A stretch of 64,000 nt of DNA from contig CAZRJB010000004.1 in assembly GCA_964600435.1 (NCBI GenBank), forward strand, positions 38,118 to 102,117, in the 5' to 3' direction. Positions 54,665-63,326 of the stretch are shown piece by piece. This DNA comes from HGM11367 sp964600435. Its GTDB lineage: Bacteria; Bacillota; Clostridia; Christensenellales; UBA1242. The translations under genes were made by a program, and so were the position numbers. Positions within the stretch are counted from its first letter, which is position 1, and each line of letters starts with the position of its first letter. The notes beneath the pieces were generated by a model that searched no databases, was not told the origin of the DNA, and was given only the letters and a program-made list of their open reading frames with translations.

Positions 54665-55295
54665 TCTTTTTGTCCAGTTCTGCTTCTGCTTGAGATTTTC
54701 TAAGATATGTTGGAACAAAATCTGCAGACAGCTCTTGCTTTTGAATTTTTTTAAGAGAGTATTCTAATAAATCGGTTGTTGAAAAATCTACAAAGTTGTT
54801 GCAAATTTCAAACATTTCTTCTTTTAAACCAACAACAATTCCCTTTATGTTTTCAATTTGGTCACCTGATGCCATGTATGGCTCACACAACCTTTCCCCC
54901 ACACTGTTAAATTTGCATGTAAAAACATTTCCGCTTAAACCATTTAATGCTACAAAAAAATTTGATTCGGGAGATGATTGTTTTACAAAAGTGTGTGCAA
55001 CAAGGTCTAATGAACAAACTTCAATTTTTTTAACATTTTGGCATGCCATACAAAACCCCTTGCACAAACTTGCTCCAATTCGTATTCCGGTAAAAGAACC
55101 TGGCCCAACGACACAAGATATATAATTCAAATTTTGAATTTGCAAATTTGCACTTTTTAAACAATAATCTACAGCACCTAGCACGTTTTCTGATTGTTTA
55201 AGAGAACTATCCATGTTTTTATCAACAATTGTGTTATCTTTTTTAACAACCACATATGTTTGACTAAAAGCAGTGTTTAAACACAAAACATTCAT
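54651..55295 (-). CDS. tsaB: tRNA threonylcarbamoyladenosine protein TsaB
   Basis: TsaB partners TsaD and TsaE to make t6A37 in ANN-decoding tRNAs. The 214-aa actin/HSP70-fold protein has VLCLNTAFSQTYVVV, VVGPGSFTGIRIGASLCKGF and a CSLDLVAHTF segment. It lies one base after tsaE. tsaD itself is not in the window. Confidence 0.94.
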   Translation of the reverse strand: MNVLCLNTAFSQTYVVVKKDNTIVDKNMDSSLKQSENVLGAVDYCLKSANLQIQNLNYISCVVGPGSFTGIRIGASLCKGFCMACQNVKKIEVCSLDLVAHTFVKQSSPESNFFVALNGLSGNVFTCKFNSVGERLCEPYMASGDQIENIKGIVVGLKEEMFEICNNFVDFSTTDLLEYSLKKIQKQELSADFVPTYLRKSQAEAELDKKNGNS

Positions 55296-55296
55296 T

Positions 55297-55740
55297 TTAT
55301 TTAACCCACCCTTTAACCGAAATTGAAATTTCTCTTGTTGTTTCGTCTATTTTTTTAAAGTTGACCAAAATATGGAGTGCTGGAAGTAACCCTTTAACAT
55401 TTTCTGCCCACTCAACCAAAACAACTCCTTTAAGTTTTGTTAAGTCAAAATATTCTTCAAAGCCACAATTGATTGCTTCTTCAAAAGAAGACAGCCTATA
55501 CATGTCAAAATGATATAACGGCATTGTTTTGCCTTGATATTCATTCATGATTGTAAAAGTGGGACTTGTTATTGTGTCAGACACACCAAAACCTTCTGCA
55601 AAACCTTTTGCAAAGGTTGTTTTGCCTGCACCCAAATCACCAGCCAAAGAAATCACACACGGTGATTTTATGCTGGCTGCATACTTTTTTGCTATTTCTC
55701 GAGTTAGTTGCTCGCTGTTTGATGTAACTTTTATTTCCAT
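55297..55740 (-). CDS. tsaE: tRNA threonylcarbamoyladenosine protein TsaE
   Basis: The 147-aa ATPase of t6A synthesis has a P-loop, LAGDLGAGKTTFAKGFAEG, SPTFTIMNEYQG, LYHFDMYRL and a late VVLVEWAENV, all in family order. ATG at 55740 follows GGAACAG. It heads the tsaE-tsaB-rimI operon, whose promoter (55773-55801) overlaps the end of the PAP2 gene. Confidence 0.96.
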   Translation of the reverse strand: MEIKVTSNSEQLTREIAKKYAASIKSPCVISLAGDLGAGKTTFAKGFAEGFGVSDTITSPTFTIMNEYQGKTMPLYHFDMYRLSSFEEAINCGFEEYFDLTKLKGVVLVEWAENVKGLLPALHILVNFKKIDETTREISISVKGWVK

Positions 55741-55772
55741 TTACTGTTCCTTTTTACAATGTTCTTGGAAAC

Positions 55773-55801
55773 ATTTTAGCACTATTTTTGAGATTTTACA
55801 A
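55773..55801 (-). promoter_or_regulatory. Predicted promoter of the tsaE-tsaB-rimI operon
   Basis: Minus strand: -35 TTGTAA (55796-55801), 17-nt spacer, TGC and -10 TAAAAT (55773-55778). It lies partly inside the 3' end of the PAP2 gene. Confidence 0.6.
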
Positions 55802-56342
55802 GTTTTTTACGCACAACAAGCCAAGTTAAAACAAAACCAGTTGCGCCAATAAACAACCCCGCAACAATATCACTCAAATAGTGTTGACCTAAATACATTC
55901 TTGAAATTGCAGTTAAAACAACAAAAAGCACACAAGCCGAGAATATTAAAACTTTAAACCATTTTTTATTGAAAAGTTTAAATTTTCCATTTTTGTTTAA
56001 CCAATAAAATAAAAACAGCAAAGTTAAAACCATAAAAATAACACTAACACTATGTCCACTAGGAAAACTCTTTCCAATTGTGGTTAGTTTGTTTATTATT
56101 TGTGGATTGTTAACATATGGTCTTGGCCTTGAAACAATTTCTTTTATTAAATAGTTGACTCCCAAAGTGCATAAAAAACCTACTCCAAAAAACAATCCAA
56201 ATTTTTTGTTAACAAAAATTAAAATAACAACAAACAAACACAGCGCACCAATCCAACTAGCAACATAAGATTCTGCTTGCATTAAAACATCTAACAAATT
56301 TGTTGAATTTGATTGAAGCCAAATGATTATTTTTTCTTCCAT
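55782..56342 (-). CDS. PAP2-family membrane phosphatase
   Basis: The 186-aa protein has six hydrophobic stretches and the PAP2 triad motifs: KEIVSRPRPY (KxxxxxxRP), SFPSGHSVSV (PSGH) and SRMYLGQHYLSD (SRxxxxxHxxxD). Such enzymes dephosphorylate undecaprenyl pyrophosphate or phosphatidic acid; substrate unknown. ATG at 56342 has no SD; the -10 box lies 7 nt upstream, so the message may be leaderless. Confidence 0.88.
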   Translation of the reverse strand: MEEKIIIWLQSNSTNLLDVLMQAESYVASWIGALCLFVVILIFVNKKFGLFFGVGFLCTLGVNYLIKEIVSRPRPYVNNPQIINKLTTIGKSFPSGHSVSVIFMVLTLLFLFYWLNKNGKFKLFNKKWFKVLIFSACVLFVVLTAISRMYLGQHYLSDIVAGLFIGATGFVLTWLVVRKKLVKSQK

Positions 56343-56349
56343 ATGTTTT

Positions 56350-56378
56350 ATTATGTCATTGATTTTTGAAAAAATCAA
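56350..56378 (-). promoter_or_regulatory. Predicted promoter giving a leaderless PAP2 mRNA
   Basis: Minus strand: -35 TTGATT, 17-nt spacer, TGA plus -10 CATAAT, then seven bases to the ATG at 56342. Confidence 0.5.
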
Positions 56379-56431
56379 ATAAATACATTGTTTGCAATGT
56401 TTTCATATTTTTTTATTGCAACTCATACATT

Positions 56432-57538
56432 ATGCTAATGAAAATATTTAAAACATCAGCAATTATTATTGGTGCAATTATTGGTGCAGGTTTTGCATCT
56501 GGAAAAGAAATTTTTGAATATTTTGCAAAATATGGAATATGCTCTTTGTTTTTTGTTATTCCATTGTTTTTTGTTATTTTTTTCTTTGTTTACACTTATT
56601 TAAAATTTGGAGAAAACAAAGAAGATTTTAATCTTAAACAAAGCAATAAGTATTTGTGCAAACAGTTCAAGATTTTTAATTTAAAGTTTAACCCTTTTGA
56701 CGTTTGTTTGTTTTTAACCTTTTTGATTCATTCAAGTGCTATGTTTTCGGGACTTGTTGCATTGTTTGAAACATATTTGCCTAGTGGTTACAGAATTATA
56801 TATTTTGTTGTTGCTTTGGTTATAACAATTGTTCTGTTAAAAACTTCGTTTAAGAGCTTTTCTATTTTATCTAATTTGGTTGTTCCGTTGATTATTGTTT
56901 GCATTATTTTGAATGTTGTTTGCTCGTTTGGCTCTGGAACAATATCGACTAGTTTTGGCATTAACACAATTTTGCCGTTGCCGTTTTTAACAATTGTTTA
57001 TGCGTCTCAAAACACTTTTTTTAGTTCGTTTGTTATTATAAAGTTAGGCAACGACTTAAACAAAAAACAAAGAATATTTACAAGTTTGATTGTTTCTGGA
57101 ATTTTATGTTTGCTTATTACTCTTGGAATTTTGTGCTTTATGTTTAATCCATCACTTGCATATTGTGAAATGCCTTTTGCCGAGGTTGCAATAAATGTGA
57201 ATCCTATTTTTAGCATTGTTTTTGCAATTATTCTGTTTGGTTCAATTATAACCACACATGCAACTTGTTTGACATCTTTAAAAGAATATTTTAAAGGCGA
57301 AAAAGGATATAATAATTCATTTTTAATGGTTGTTTTGATTGTTGCGTTAAGCTTGATAAATTTTGGAAAAATTGTTGAATATTTATATCCTTTGATTGGT
57401 GCTTTTGGCATTTTATATTTTTATAAAATTATAACATATAATTTTAAAATTAATTATTTAAAAAAATTATTAAAAATTAAAAATTGTTCTTTTCAATCAC
57501 ATCACCCATGCCTATCTAAAAAAACAAATAGCAAATAA
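56432..57538 (+). CDS. YkvI-type APC-superfamily membrane protein
   Basis: The 368-aa integral membrane protein has about ten hydrophobic segments and begins with the APC-fold signature GAIIGAGFASGKEIFEYFAKYG, a glycine-rich unwound helix typical of amino-acid or spore-germination-type permeases (YkvI group). Substrate is unknown. ATG at 56432 or 56438; no good SD is seen. It runs convergent to the ABC permease operon, and its last codons lie inside that operon's terminator hairpin. Confidence 0.78.
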   Translation: MLMKIFKTSAIIIGAIIGAGFASGKEIFEYFAKYGICSLFFVIPLFFVIFFFVYTYLKFGENKEDFNLKQSNKYLCKQFKIFNLKFNPFDVCLFLTFLIHSSAMFSGLVALFETYLPSGYRIIYFVVALVITIVLLKTSFKSFSILSNLVVPLIIVCIILNVVCSFGSGTISTSFGINTILPLPFLTIVYASQNTFFSSFVIIKLGNDLNKKQRIFTSLIVSGILCLLITLGILCFMFNPSLAYCEMPFAEVAINVNPIFSIVFAIILFGSIITTHATCLTSLKEYFKGEKGYNNSFLMVVLIVALSLINFGKIVEYLYPLIGAFGILYFYKIITYNFKINYLKKLLKIKNCSFQSHHPCLSKKTNSK

Positions 57539-57552
57539 TTGTTTGCTATTTG
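57518..57552 (-). terminator. Terminator of the ABC transporter operon, overlapping the permease gene end
   Basis: An 11-bp stem, CAAATAGCAAA (57525-57535) with TTTGCTATTTG (57542-57552), precedes a run of seven T on the minus strand. The stop codon of the YkvI-like gene lies inside it (57536-57538). Confidence 0.85.
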
Positions 57553-57588
57553 AAAAAAACAAGAATTTTTGTTATTATTTAATTTATT

Positions 57589-58398
57589 TTAATTTCTTTT
57601 ATATTTTTTCTCGAGTAAACTAACAAAAAAGTACATTCCACCGGCAAGTAAACACAAAACAACTGTGCTTGTTAAAACAATATCTAGTTTAAAAATTTGG
57701 CTTCCATAAACAATTAAATAGCCAAGACCTGCCTTGCTTACCAAATATTCACCCATTATTGTTCCAACCCAAGCCATTCCAACATTAATTTTTAAAACCG
57801 AGATAAAATCTGCAAAAGTATTTGGCAAAATTAGTTTTGTTAAAATTTGAAACTTGTTTGCGCCAAAAGACTTCATTAACAATATTTTATCTTTATCACA
57901 GTTTAAAAATGCAGACAACATGGATAAAATTGTTATAACAACACAAATTAGCACACACATGGTGATTATTGCGTTTGTTCCTGCCCCAACCCAAATTATA
58001 ATGAGTGGTCCTAAAGCAATTTTTGGCAAACTGTTTAACACAACAATGTAAGGGTCTAACACTTTTCTAAGTTTTTCACTCCACCACAAAGCAATTGCAA
58101 CAAGAGTTCCTATTGCGGTTGCCAAAACAAATCCAATAATCGTTTCGCTTAATGTTATCCAAATATGATAAAGCAAATTTCCTGAAGCAAAAAGTTCTAC
58201 CACTGTTTTACATATTCGACTTGGACTGCTAAAGAAAAATGCATCCATAACATTTGTTGCAACAAGGACCTCCCACAATATAACCAAAGTTGCAAGCAAT
58301 ATAAACTGATATATTCTGGTTGTGATTTTGTCTTTCTTTAAGTTTTTGAGATATTTAATATATTTAACAGATAAACCATCATATTTATTTTTTTTCAT
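57589..58398 (-). CDS. ABC transporter permease (SsuC/TauC/ThiX type)
   Basis: The 269-aa membrane protein has five to six helices and the BPD_transp_1 EAA-like loop MKSFGANKFQILTKLILPN. Its C-terminal half, GEYLVSKAGLGYLIVYGSQ, is typical of importers for sulfonates, nitrate or thiamine-pathway precursors. It overlaps the ATPase by 14 nt. No substrate-binding protein lies next to it, so substrate stays unknown. Confidence 0.9.
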   Translation of the reverse strand: MKKNKYDGLSVKYIKYLKNLKKDKITTRIYQFILLATLVILWEVLVATNVMDAFFFSSPSRICKTVVELFASGNLLYHIWITLSETIIGFVLATAIGTLVAIALWWSEKLRKVLDPYIVVLNSLPKIALGPLIIIWVGAGTNAIITMCVLICVVITILSMLSAFLNCDKDKILLMKSFGANKFQILTKLILPNTFADFISVLKINVGMAWVGTIMGEYLVSKAGLGYLIVYGSQIFKLDIVLTSTVVLCLLAGGMYFFVSLLEKKYKRN

Positions 58399-59143
58399 TA
58401 AGTTCACCCCATATTTTGTTAAAGTAGTTAGAGAAGTTTTTATCATCTCTACGCTTTAAAGGAGATAAATTTTTATCAAACTTGATTGTTTCAATCATTT
58501 GTAGTCTTGCTGGACGTTTTGTTAAAACAAAAACTTTATCTGATAGTGAAATTGCTTCTGAAATGTCATGAGTAACCAAAATTGCTGTTTGTTTTTCTTG
58601 ATTTATTATGTTTTTAACATCATCACACACATCTAGCCTTGTTTGAAAATCTAAAGCAGAAAAAGGTTCATCTAAAAGCAAAAGTTTTGGTTTTACTGCC
58701 AAAGTTCTTATTAATGCAACTCTTTGGCGCATGCCACCAGAAAGTTCGCTTGGATGTTTGTTTTTAAAATCGTATAGCCCATATTTTTTTAACAAATCAT
58801 CAATGTATTGTTCGTCTTCTTTTGTTCTTTTTTTGCCTTTTATTTCTAAACCTAAAAGGATGTTTTTGTAAATTGTTCGCCACTCAAACAAATGGTCTCT
58901 TTGAAACATATAACCAATGTTAAAGTTTCCGACATTTTCTCCGTCTAGCAAAATTTCTCCTTTTGTTGGTTCTAGCAGTCCTGCAATTAGTGATAAAATT
59001 GTTGTCTTACCGCAACCGCTTGGCCCAACAATTGAAACAAATTCGCCTTTTTTAACGTCAAAACTTAATCCTTTTATTGCTTCAAATTCGCCATCCTTTG
59101 TAAAATAATGAAAATCGACATTTTTAAAAGATAAGTATTCCAT
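58385..59143 (-). CDS. ABC transporter ATP-binding protein
   Basis: The 252-aa ATPase has Walker A GPSGCGKTTIL, Q-loop FQRDHLFEWRT, signature LSGGMRQRV, Walker B LLLLDEPFSALD and switch VTHDISEA. It matches the NrtD/SsuB class for nitrate, sulfonate or taurine-type importers. A hairpin leader (59155-59183) sits immediately upstream of its SD. Confidence 0.93.
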   Translation of the reverse strand: MEYLSFKNVDFHYFTKDGEFEAIKGLSFDVKKGEFVSIVGPSGCGKTTILSLIAGLLEPTKGEILLDGENVGNFNIGYMFQRDHLFEWRTIYKNILLGLEIKGKKRTKEDEQYIDDLLKKYGLYDFKNKHPSELSGGMRQRVALIRTLAVKPKLLLLDEPFSALDFQTRLDVCDDVKNIINQEKQTAILVTHDISEAISLSDKVFVLTKRPARLQMIETIKFDKNLSPLKRRDDKNFSNYFNKIWGELNEKK

Positions 59144-59154
59144 TTTTTTCTCCG

Positions 59155-59183
59155 TTTGGACAGGGTTTGTTTGCCCTTCCAAA
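59155..59183 (-). other. Leader hairpin ahead of the ABC operon
   Basis: A stem of TTTGGA/TCCAAA plus AGGG/CCCT (one bulged base, 8-nt loop) ends two bases before the SD. It may modulate translation. No riboswitch consensus is visible. Confidence 0.4.
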
Positions 59184-59263
59184 TCATACTATTTTTATTT
59201 TCATAAAAAGGTGAAAAAAACAAATGCAAGTTTGACAATGCATCATAGATTTTTTTTAAAAAC

Positions 59264-59294
59264 AAAAAAAAGACGTCCATTTTTTATGGACATC
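59264..59294 (-). terminator. Terminator after the 247-aa gene
   Basis: The stem GATGTCCAT/ATGGACGTC (59286-59294 and 59272-59280, one G-T pair) is followed by eight T on the minus strand. Confidence 0.82.
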
Positions 59295-59339
59295 AATTTT
59301 TTTAAACAGCATTTTTGTTTGTAATTATTTAATATTTTT

Positions 59340-60083
59340 TTAAAACATCATTTCCATGGTTTTTTCAGGGGCTTCATCAATGAGAAATTGTTCTTCTTCG
59401 GCATTTATTTCTCCGTCATAGGTTCTGTGTCTTGCAACTGGATTAATTTCTGGATCACCATAGGCTTCTAAAAATTGTTCATTCAACAAGCAAGGGCCAG
59501 CAGTAACTCTTGAAACATGGTGACGATTTACACTCATTGAATCCATAATTGACCTTGCTGAGCGATTAATAACCTTTATTAATTCATTTAAAATTTTTTC
59601 TCTCATTATTACTGAAGTATTATTTATTTCTTTAATAACCTTTTCTGGCATTTCGATTCTATCATAGCAAACTGTTGATGTGAAAGGGTCATACCAAACA
59701 TATGTTTGAGCCAAAATTTTTTTTGCTCCGGTTGCCTTTCCAAATTCATCAACTTCATTTATTTCAAAAACCAAAAAGCCTGCGTTAGGGTTTTTGTAGG
59801 CATCGTCAACACACTCGCTTGTTGCATTGCCATTTAAATATGTTGTTTTTGTTATATCATTCAAAACAAAACCAAGAGGGTCATCTTTTCCTATTAATCT
59901 AAAAGAAACACAACCTGTTGCTGTATTTGTTTTGTCTGCAGTTATAACGTAACTCGATTTTATTGCCTTTGCAATGTTGTAAGTTTTTTGAATTTGATTA
60001 AATTGTTCTTGAGAATAATCATACAAACCAACCATTGCTGCCAACTCTTCATTTCCATGATCAACATTAATATATCTTATCAT
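59340..60083 (-). CDS. Hypothetical protein of unknown family, cytosolic
   Basis: The 247-aa protein has no signal peptide or membrane segment. Segments such as AQTYVWYDPFTSTVCYDRIEMPE and RSARSIMDSMSVNRHHV suggest an alpha/beta fold; the first loosely recalls a GNAT-like strand pair (inference). I do not recognise it. The C-terminus is acidic (DEAPEKTMEMMF). It has its own promoter, SD AAGGAG and terminator, so it is a monocistronic gene. Confidence 0.75.
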   Translation of the reverse strand: MIRYINVDHGNEELAAMVGLYDYSQEQFNQIQKTYNIAKAIKSSYVITADKTNTATGCVSFRLIGKDDPLGFVLNDITKTTYLNGNATSECVDDAYKNPNAGFLVFEINEVDEFGKATGAKKILAQTYVWYDPFTSTVCYDRIEMPEKVIKEINNTSVIMREKILNELIKVINRSARSIMDSMSVNRHHVSRVTAGPCLLNEQFLEAYGDPEINPVARHRTYDGEINAEEEQFLIDEAPEKTMEMMF

Positions 60084-60101
60084 ATTTTTCTCCTTGTTTA
60101 T

Positions 60102-60130
60102 ATTATTGCATATTCTTTGAATAATGTCAA
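60102..60130 (-). promoter_or_regulatory. Predicted promoter of the 247-aa gene
   Basis: Minus strand: consensus -35 TTGACA (60125-60130), 17-nt spacer, -10 AATAAT (60102-60107). A -10 TAATAT two bases further is an alternative. Confidence 0.45.
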
Positions 60131-60138
60131 TATCAACT

Positions 60139-60170
60139 TAAAAAAACAAGGAGTTTAGCCCCCTTGTTTT
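60139..60170 (-). terminator. Terminator after the Ppx/GppA gene
   Basis: The stem AAAACAAGG (60143-60151) pairs with CCTTGTTTT (60162-60170), then seven T on the minus strand. Confidence 0.82.
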
Positions 60171-60185
60171 TGACGTGATGTTATG

Positions 60186-61700
60186 TTAAATGACTTGCAA
60201 TACTTTTTTAAAGACTTTTTTAAAGTCTGATGCAACTTTTTGTGCTTGCATTATGTCAAAACTAGCATCTGCTTTTGTGATTGTTTTCATAATTATTGAA
60301 TCGCCCAAAATGTCACAAGTTATATCGGTTATGTTGCCCATGCGAGATTTATCCATTGCGCAAGCAAGTTCAATTAAAACCCCAAGTTTTCTGATTGCTT
60401 CTATGTCTTCTTCGGTTAAAATGTTGTTGTATTTCATTATTTCTGCCAAAGAAAAATTTTCTAATTTTTGACATTTGCATGCAAAGCCTGCAATTAAAAT
60501 ATCTTTTTGAGAAACACCTTTAATGTTTGAATTTAATATAATTTCAAAACTTTTTGATGCATAGTTGTTAAATGCAATTCTTGTTCCACAATTGTACATT
60601 GATGCGGCAATTCTTAATGGTTTGATGTATGTTCTTGACAATTTGTGAATGACTTTTAGTTGTTTAAACAACATTATGGCAAGATTGTAAACATTTGCCG
60701 TGTTTGAAAGTTCTCTATCGTAAAAAGTTCTGATTGTTTCAAGGCTCATTGTTAACATGTCTGTTGGAATGATTCTTTCTTGAATTTCTAGAGGGAGTGC
60801 TTGAATTGTGATGCCTTCGTTTATTGCGTCAACACAAACATTTATTGAAGGCATTTTGCAAACATTTGTTAAGGCTTTAACAATTGCAAGCCCGCTTGCC
60901 AAAGCGTCTGCCCTGTCTTCTGAAATGCCTTTTAGTTTTTTTGTTTTGTCTAAGTCTAGCGATTTAACAATGTCGTATACAGAATCAAAAGATTCTTTTG
61001 TTACAACATAGTTGTTTTCTAGTTCTAGTGGATATTTGCTAACTTTTCTTGAAAGTTTACCCAAACTTTCAAAAACACTGCCTGCCCCAATAAAGGTTGT
61101 TTCTGGCTCGATTCCGTTTATGAACTCATTGTTTTTGATTAAACTTTCTACTTCTTGAACCATTTTTTCTGACTTTTGACTTGCATCCAAAACATCTGCA
61201 AATTTTTCTGCCAAATTTAAATATCCACAATCTATTGTTTGAACATTGATGATTGTTCTTCTGTTAAACTGCAAAATGTGTGTTTGATTTGGAGCAATAT
61301 ACACACCAATGGCTTTTGAAACATCAACAAGGTTTGTTATTCCCCTGTAAACAATTTTAACCTCTTCTTCTGGAGTGTAAATGTAAAAATTAAAACCAGT
61401 ATTGTTGTAAATTTCGTCTAAAAAGCTTTTTTGATTTTTTGCTGACTTGATAAAACTTTCTGCAACAGCATAAACCTTGCTAACATTGTTAGCATCACAA
61501 ATTTTTCTATAAAGTTTTAAAATGTTTAAAGACTCAGAAATGATGTTTGGTTTAATTAAAGAGGTTTGCTCTACCGATGCACCAATTTTTACATTTTCTG
61601 TTACTTCATCAAAAAGATTAAAATATCCGTTTTGTGCAACATCTACCAAAGATAAACTTACAGTGTCTGCACCTAATTTTAAAATTGCAATTTTTTCCAT
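60186..61700 (-). CDS. Ppx/GppA family phosphatase
   Basis: The 504-aa protein has an actin-like N-terminal domain (KLGADTVSLSLV, VYAVAESFIKSAKNQKSF, CGYLNLAEKF) and a C-terminal helical HD-type domain (about 315-500). The family removes terminal phosphate from polyphosphate or pppGpp. The usual phosphate-binding motif is G-G-S-T; here I see ECG-like IDCGYLNL instead, so activity is uncertain. It is followed by a terminator and preceded by a ferredoxin gene. Confidence 0.78.
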   Translation of the reverse strand: MEKIAILKLGADTVSLSLVDVAQNGYFNLFDEVTENVKIGASVEQTSLIKPNIISESLNILKLYRKICDANNVSKVYAVAESFIKSAKNQKSFLDEIYNNTGFNFYIYTPEEEVKIVYRGITNLVDVSKAIGVYIAPNQTHILQFNRRTIINVQTIDCGYLNLAEKFADVLDASQKSEKMVQEVESLIKNNEFINGIEPETTFIGAGSVFESLGKLSRKVSKYPLELENNYVVTKESFDSVYDIVKSLDLDKTKKLKGISEDRADALASGLAIVKALTNVCKMPSINVCVDAINEGITIQALPLEIQERIIPTDMLTMSLETIRTFYDRELSNTANVYNLAIMLFKQLKVIHKLSRTYIKPLRIAASMYNCGTRIAFNNYASKSFEIILNSNIKGVSQKDILIAGFACKCQKLENFSLAEIMKYNNILTEEDIEAIRKLGVLIELACAMDKSRMGNITDITCDILGDSIIMKTITKADASFDIMQAQKVASDFKKVFKKVLQVI

Positions 61701-61721
61701 AAAATTTCCTTTAAAAACAAA

Positions 61722-61889
61722 TTAGTTGATTTTTATTGCATTAACAGGGCATGAAATTTCACATGTTCCACATTTAATGCAAATTTCGGGATTGATTACC
61801 GCTTTGCCATCTGAATCGAATGAAATTGCCCCAACTGGACATAATTGCACACATGTTCCACAACCAATACATTTGTTTTTGTCTACCAT
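61722..61889 (-). CDS. Ferredoxin, two [4Fe-4S] clusters
   Basis: The 55-aa protein has two CxxCxxCxxxCP motifs: CIGCGTCVQLCP and CIKCGTCEISCP. It is a small low-potential electron carrier typical of anaerobes. ATG at 61889 is 8 nt from GGGAG; an upstream TTG frame is less likely. It precedes the Ppx/GppA gene by 21 nt. Confidence 0.95.
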   Translation of the reverse strand: MVDKNKCIGCGTCVQLCPVGAISFDSDGKAVINPEICIKCGTCEISCPVNAIKIN

Positions 61890-61918
61890 ATAATCTCTCC
61901 CATAAATAAATTCAACCA

Positions 61919-61947
61919 ATTTTAACATATAATTTTGAAATTGTAAA
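61919..61947 (-). promoter_or_regulatory. Predicted promoter of the ferredoxin-Ppx operon
   Basis: Minus strand: -35 TTTACA (61942-61947), 17-nt spacer, TGT plus -10 TAAAAT (61919-61924). Confidence 0.62.
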
Positions 61948-62121
61948 CAATAAAATCACAAAAATAACACTTTTTTTAGTCTTAAAACCTTTATCTTTTT
62001 TATTAAGTGTAAAAAATTCATTTTGAATGCAACAATTTAAGCTGGTCATTTAATAATTTTTGCTTCTTGAATAAAACATGTTTTTTTACACATAGTATCA
62101 TTGTTTAAAAAGGAGTAAAAA

Positions 62122-62727
62122 ATGAAAAAAAGAAAAATTTTTGCAACTATTTCTGCCCTAAGCCTATCTGTTGCATTGTTAGTGTTTGGAGTTTATGCTG
62201 CTGGCACTGTTTCGTTTAATGTTACAAACACTGTAACATATACATTTGCCGATGTTTTGGTTGATATTAATGCAAAACTATACAAGGTTAATTCTGGCAC
62301 TTCTAGCATTGTTTCAACAAGCAATTTAGACACACTTGGTGACGACAGTTGGACAGAGGTTTCTGGCGGGGTTACAAACGGGACTTTAAAATCTTACACA
62401 GGCTCTGATGGAGTTTATTCTCAAGATGGAGATTCTAGCACTGTTAATTCAAGCATAACTTTTAACATGAATAACGCATTTGCTTATAAAGTTGTGATTG
62501 AATTTTCAACCGTGAGCAATGCGGGTGTAACGGTTAATTACAACAGCTCTGCCTTTGTGGAATCAACCGCAAACAACACTAGTTTGGTTATTAAAGACGA
62601 TGCGGAAAACAGCACAATTGTTGCCGGAGAAAAATATACCTTTGTTTATTATGTTCTTTTAAATGATGCAACAAAAGAAGCAAACACTACTCTTCCAACA
62701 CTTAACTTCACTGTTGAAAAAGCATAA
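62122..62727 (+). CDS. Secreted camelysin/TasA-like protein
   Basis: The 201-aa product begins MKKRKIFATISALSLSVALL then VFGVYAA and continues SFNVTNTVTYTFADV. It is beta-rich with no Cys, like camelysin/TasA/SipW-dependent matrix proteins. The start and first domain resemble the LRR protein at 20158, differing mainly in length. No sipW-like peptidase is present in the window. SD AAGGAG and a terminator (62740-62763) bound it. Confidence 0.7.
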   Translation: MKKRKIFATISALSLSVALLVFGVYAAGTVSFNVTNTVTYTFADVLVDINAKLYKVNSGTSSIVSTSNLDTLGDDSWTEVSGGVTNGTLKSYTGSDGVYSQDGDSSTVNSSITFNMNNAFAYKVVIEFSTVSNAGVTVNYNSSAFVESTANNTSLVIKDDAENSTIVAGEKYTFVYYVLLNDATKEANTTLPTLNFTVEKA

Positions 62728-62739
62728 ATGTAAAACTTA

Positions 62740-62763
62740 AACTGGCACTTGTGTCAGTTTTTT
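62740..62763 (+). terminator. Terminator after the camelysin-like gene
   Basis: The stem AACTGGCAC/GTGTCAGTT (one G-T pair, 2-nt loop) is followed by TTTTTT on the plus strand. Confidence 0.75.
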
Positions 62764-62795
62764 GTTAAATTAAAACTTATGCACCACCAAACTGA

Positions 62796-63190
62796 AAGTT
62801 TAATATAAATATGACATAATTACGTAATTTACAACATTTAATCAAATTAAGCAAAGAAAAAAAACTAGCAAGTTTAATATTATATATGCCAAATTACTGT
62901 AATTTAAATATTAATTTATAAACGTCTTTTTTGTTGATAAAGTTTTTAGGCAATTCATAAAACCACATAAGCAAATAACATAAATATGCCAATTTTAAGC
63001 AATTAAAGCAAAATGAAAACTTTAATTGTTTTAATAAAATCCCCCAGCGACATACATTCAAAACATAATAAAAAATAATTGTATATATGCCAAATTTGCG
63101 TAATTAAATATTGTTTTTTTATGAAATTCATAAAGCCACATAAATAAAAAAACAAAACTTAAACATACCATTTCGTGCAATTAACGCAAG
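62796..63190. repeat. Degenerate AT-rich repeat cluster (five copies)
   Basis: A motif like ATATGCCAAATTnCGTAATT recurs near 62811, 62886, 62986, 63087 and 63166, spaced 75-101 bp. Copies 1-2 are the best conserved (with a flanking AAGTTTAATAT) and contain a near-palindrome (AATTACGTAATT). Unequal spacing and drift argue against a CRISPR. No gene was found in this stretch. Confidence 0.6.
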
Positions 63191-63313
63191 TAGTTAAATC
63201 AACCCACAAAAAATCCCCCAGCGGACTGCTCTTCACAAAGAAATATAATTATGCAAAAAATATGTGGCTATATAATCTCAAATTAAACCAACATAAAAAT
63301 CCCCCAGCAAGGG
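63037..63313. repeat. Three dispersed AAAATCCCCCAGC boxes
   Basis: The 13-mer AAAATCCCCCAGC starts at 63037, 63211 and 63297. Each box is followed by different sequence (GACA, GGAC, AAGG). They interleave with the AT-rich repeats. Function is unknown. Confidence 0.6.
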
Positions 63314-63326
63314 ACGTTTGTGGGGT

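Noticed and set aside
59183..59270. TPP or other riboswitch upstream of the ABC importer
   Set aside because: No conserved TPP core sequence was visible; only a simple hairpin is present.
62796..63190. CRISPR-like array
   Set aside because: Repeats drift, spacing is uneven (75-101 bp), and no cas gene is near.
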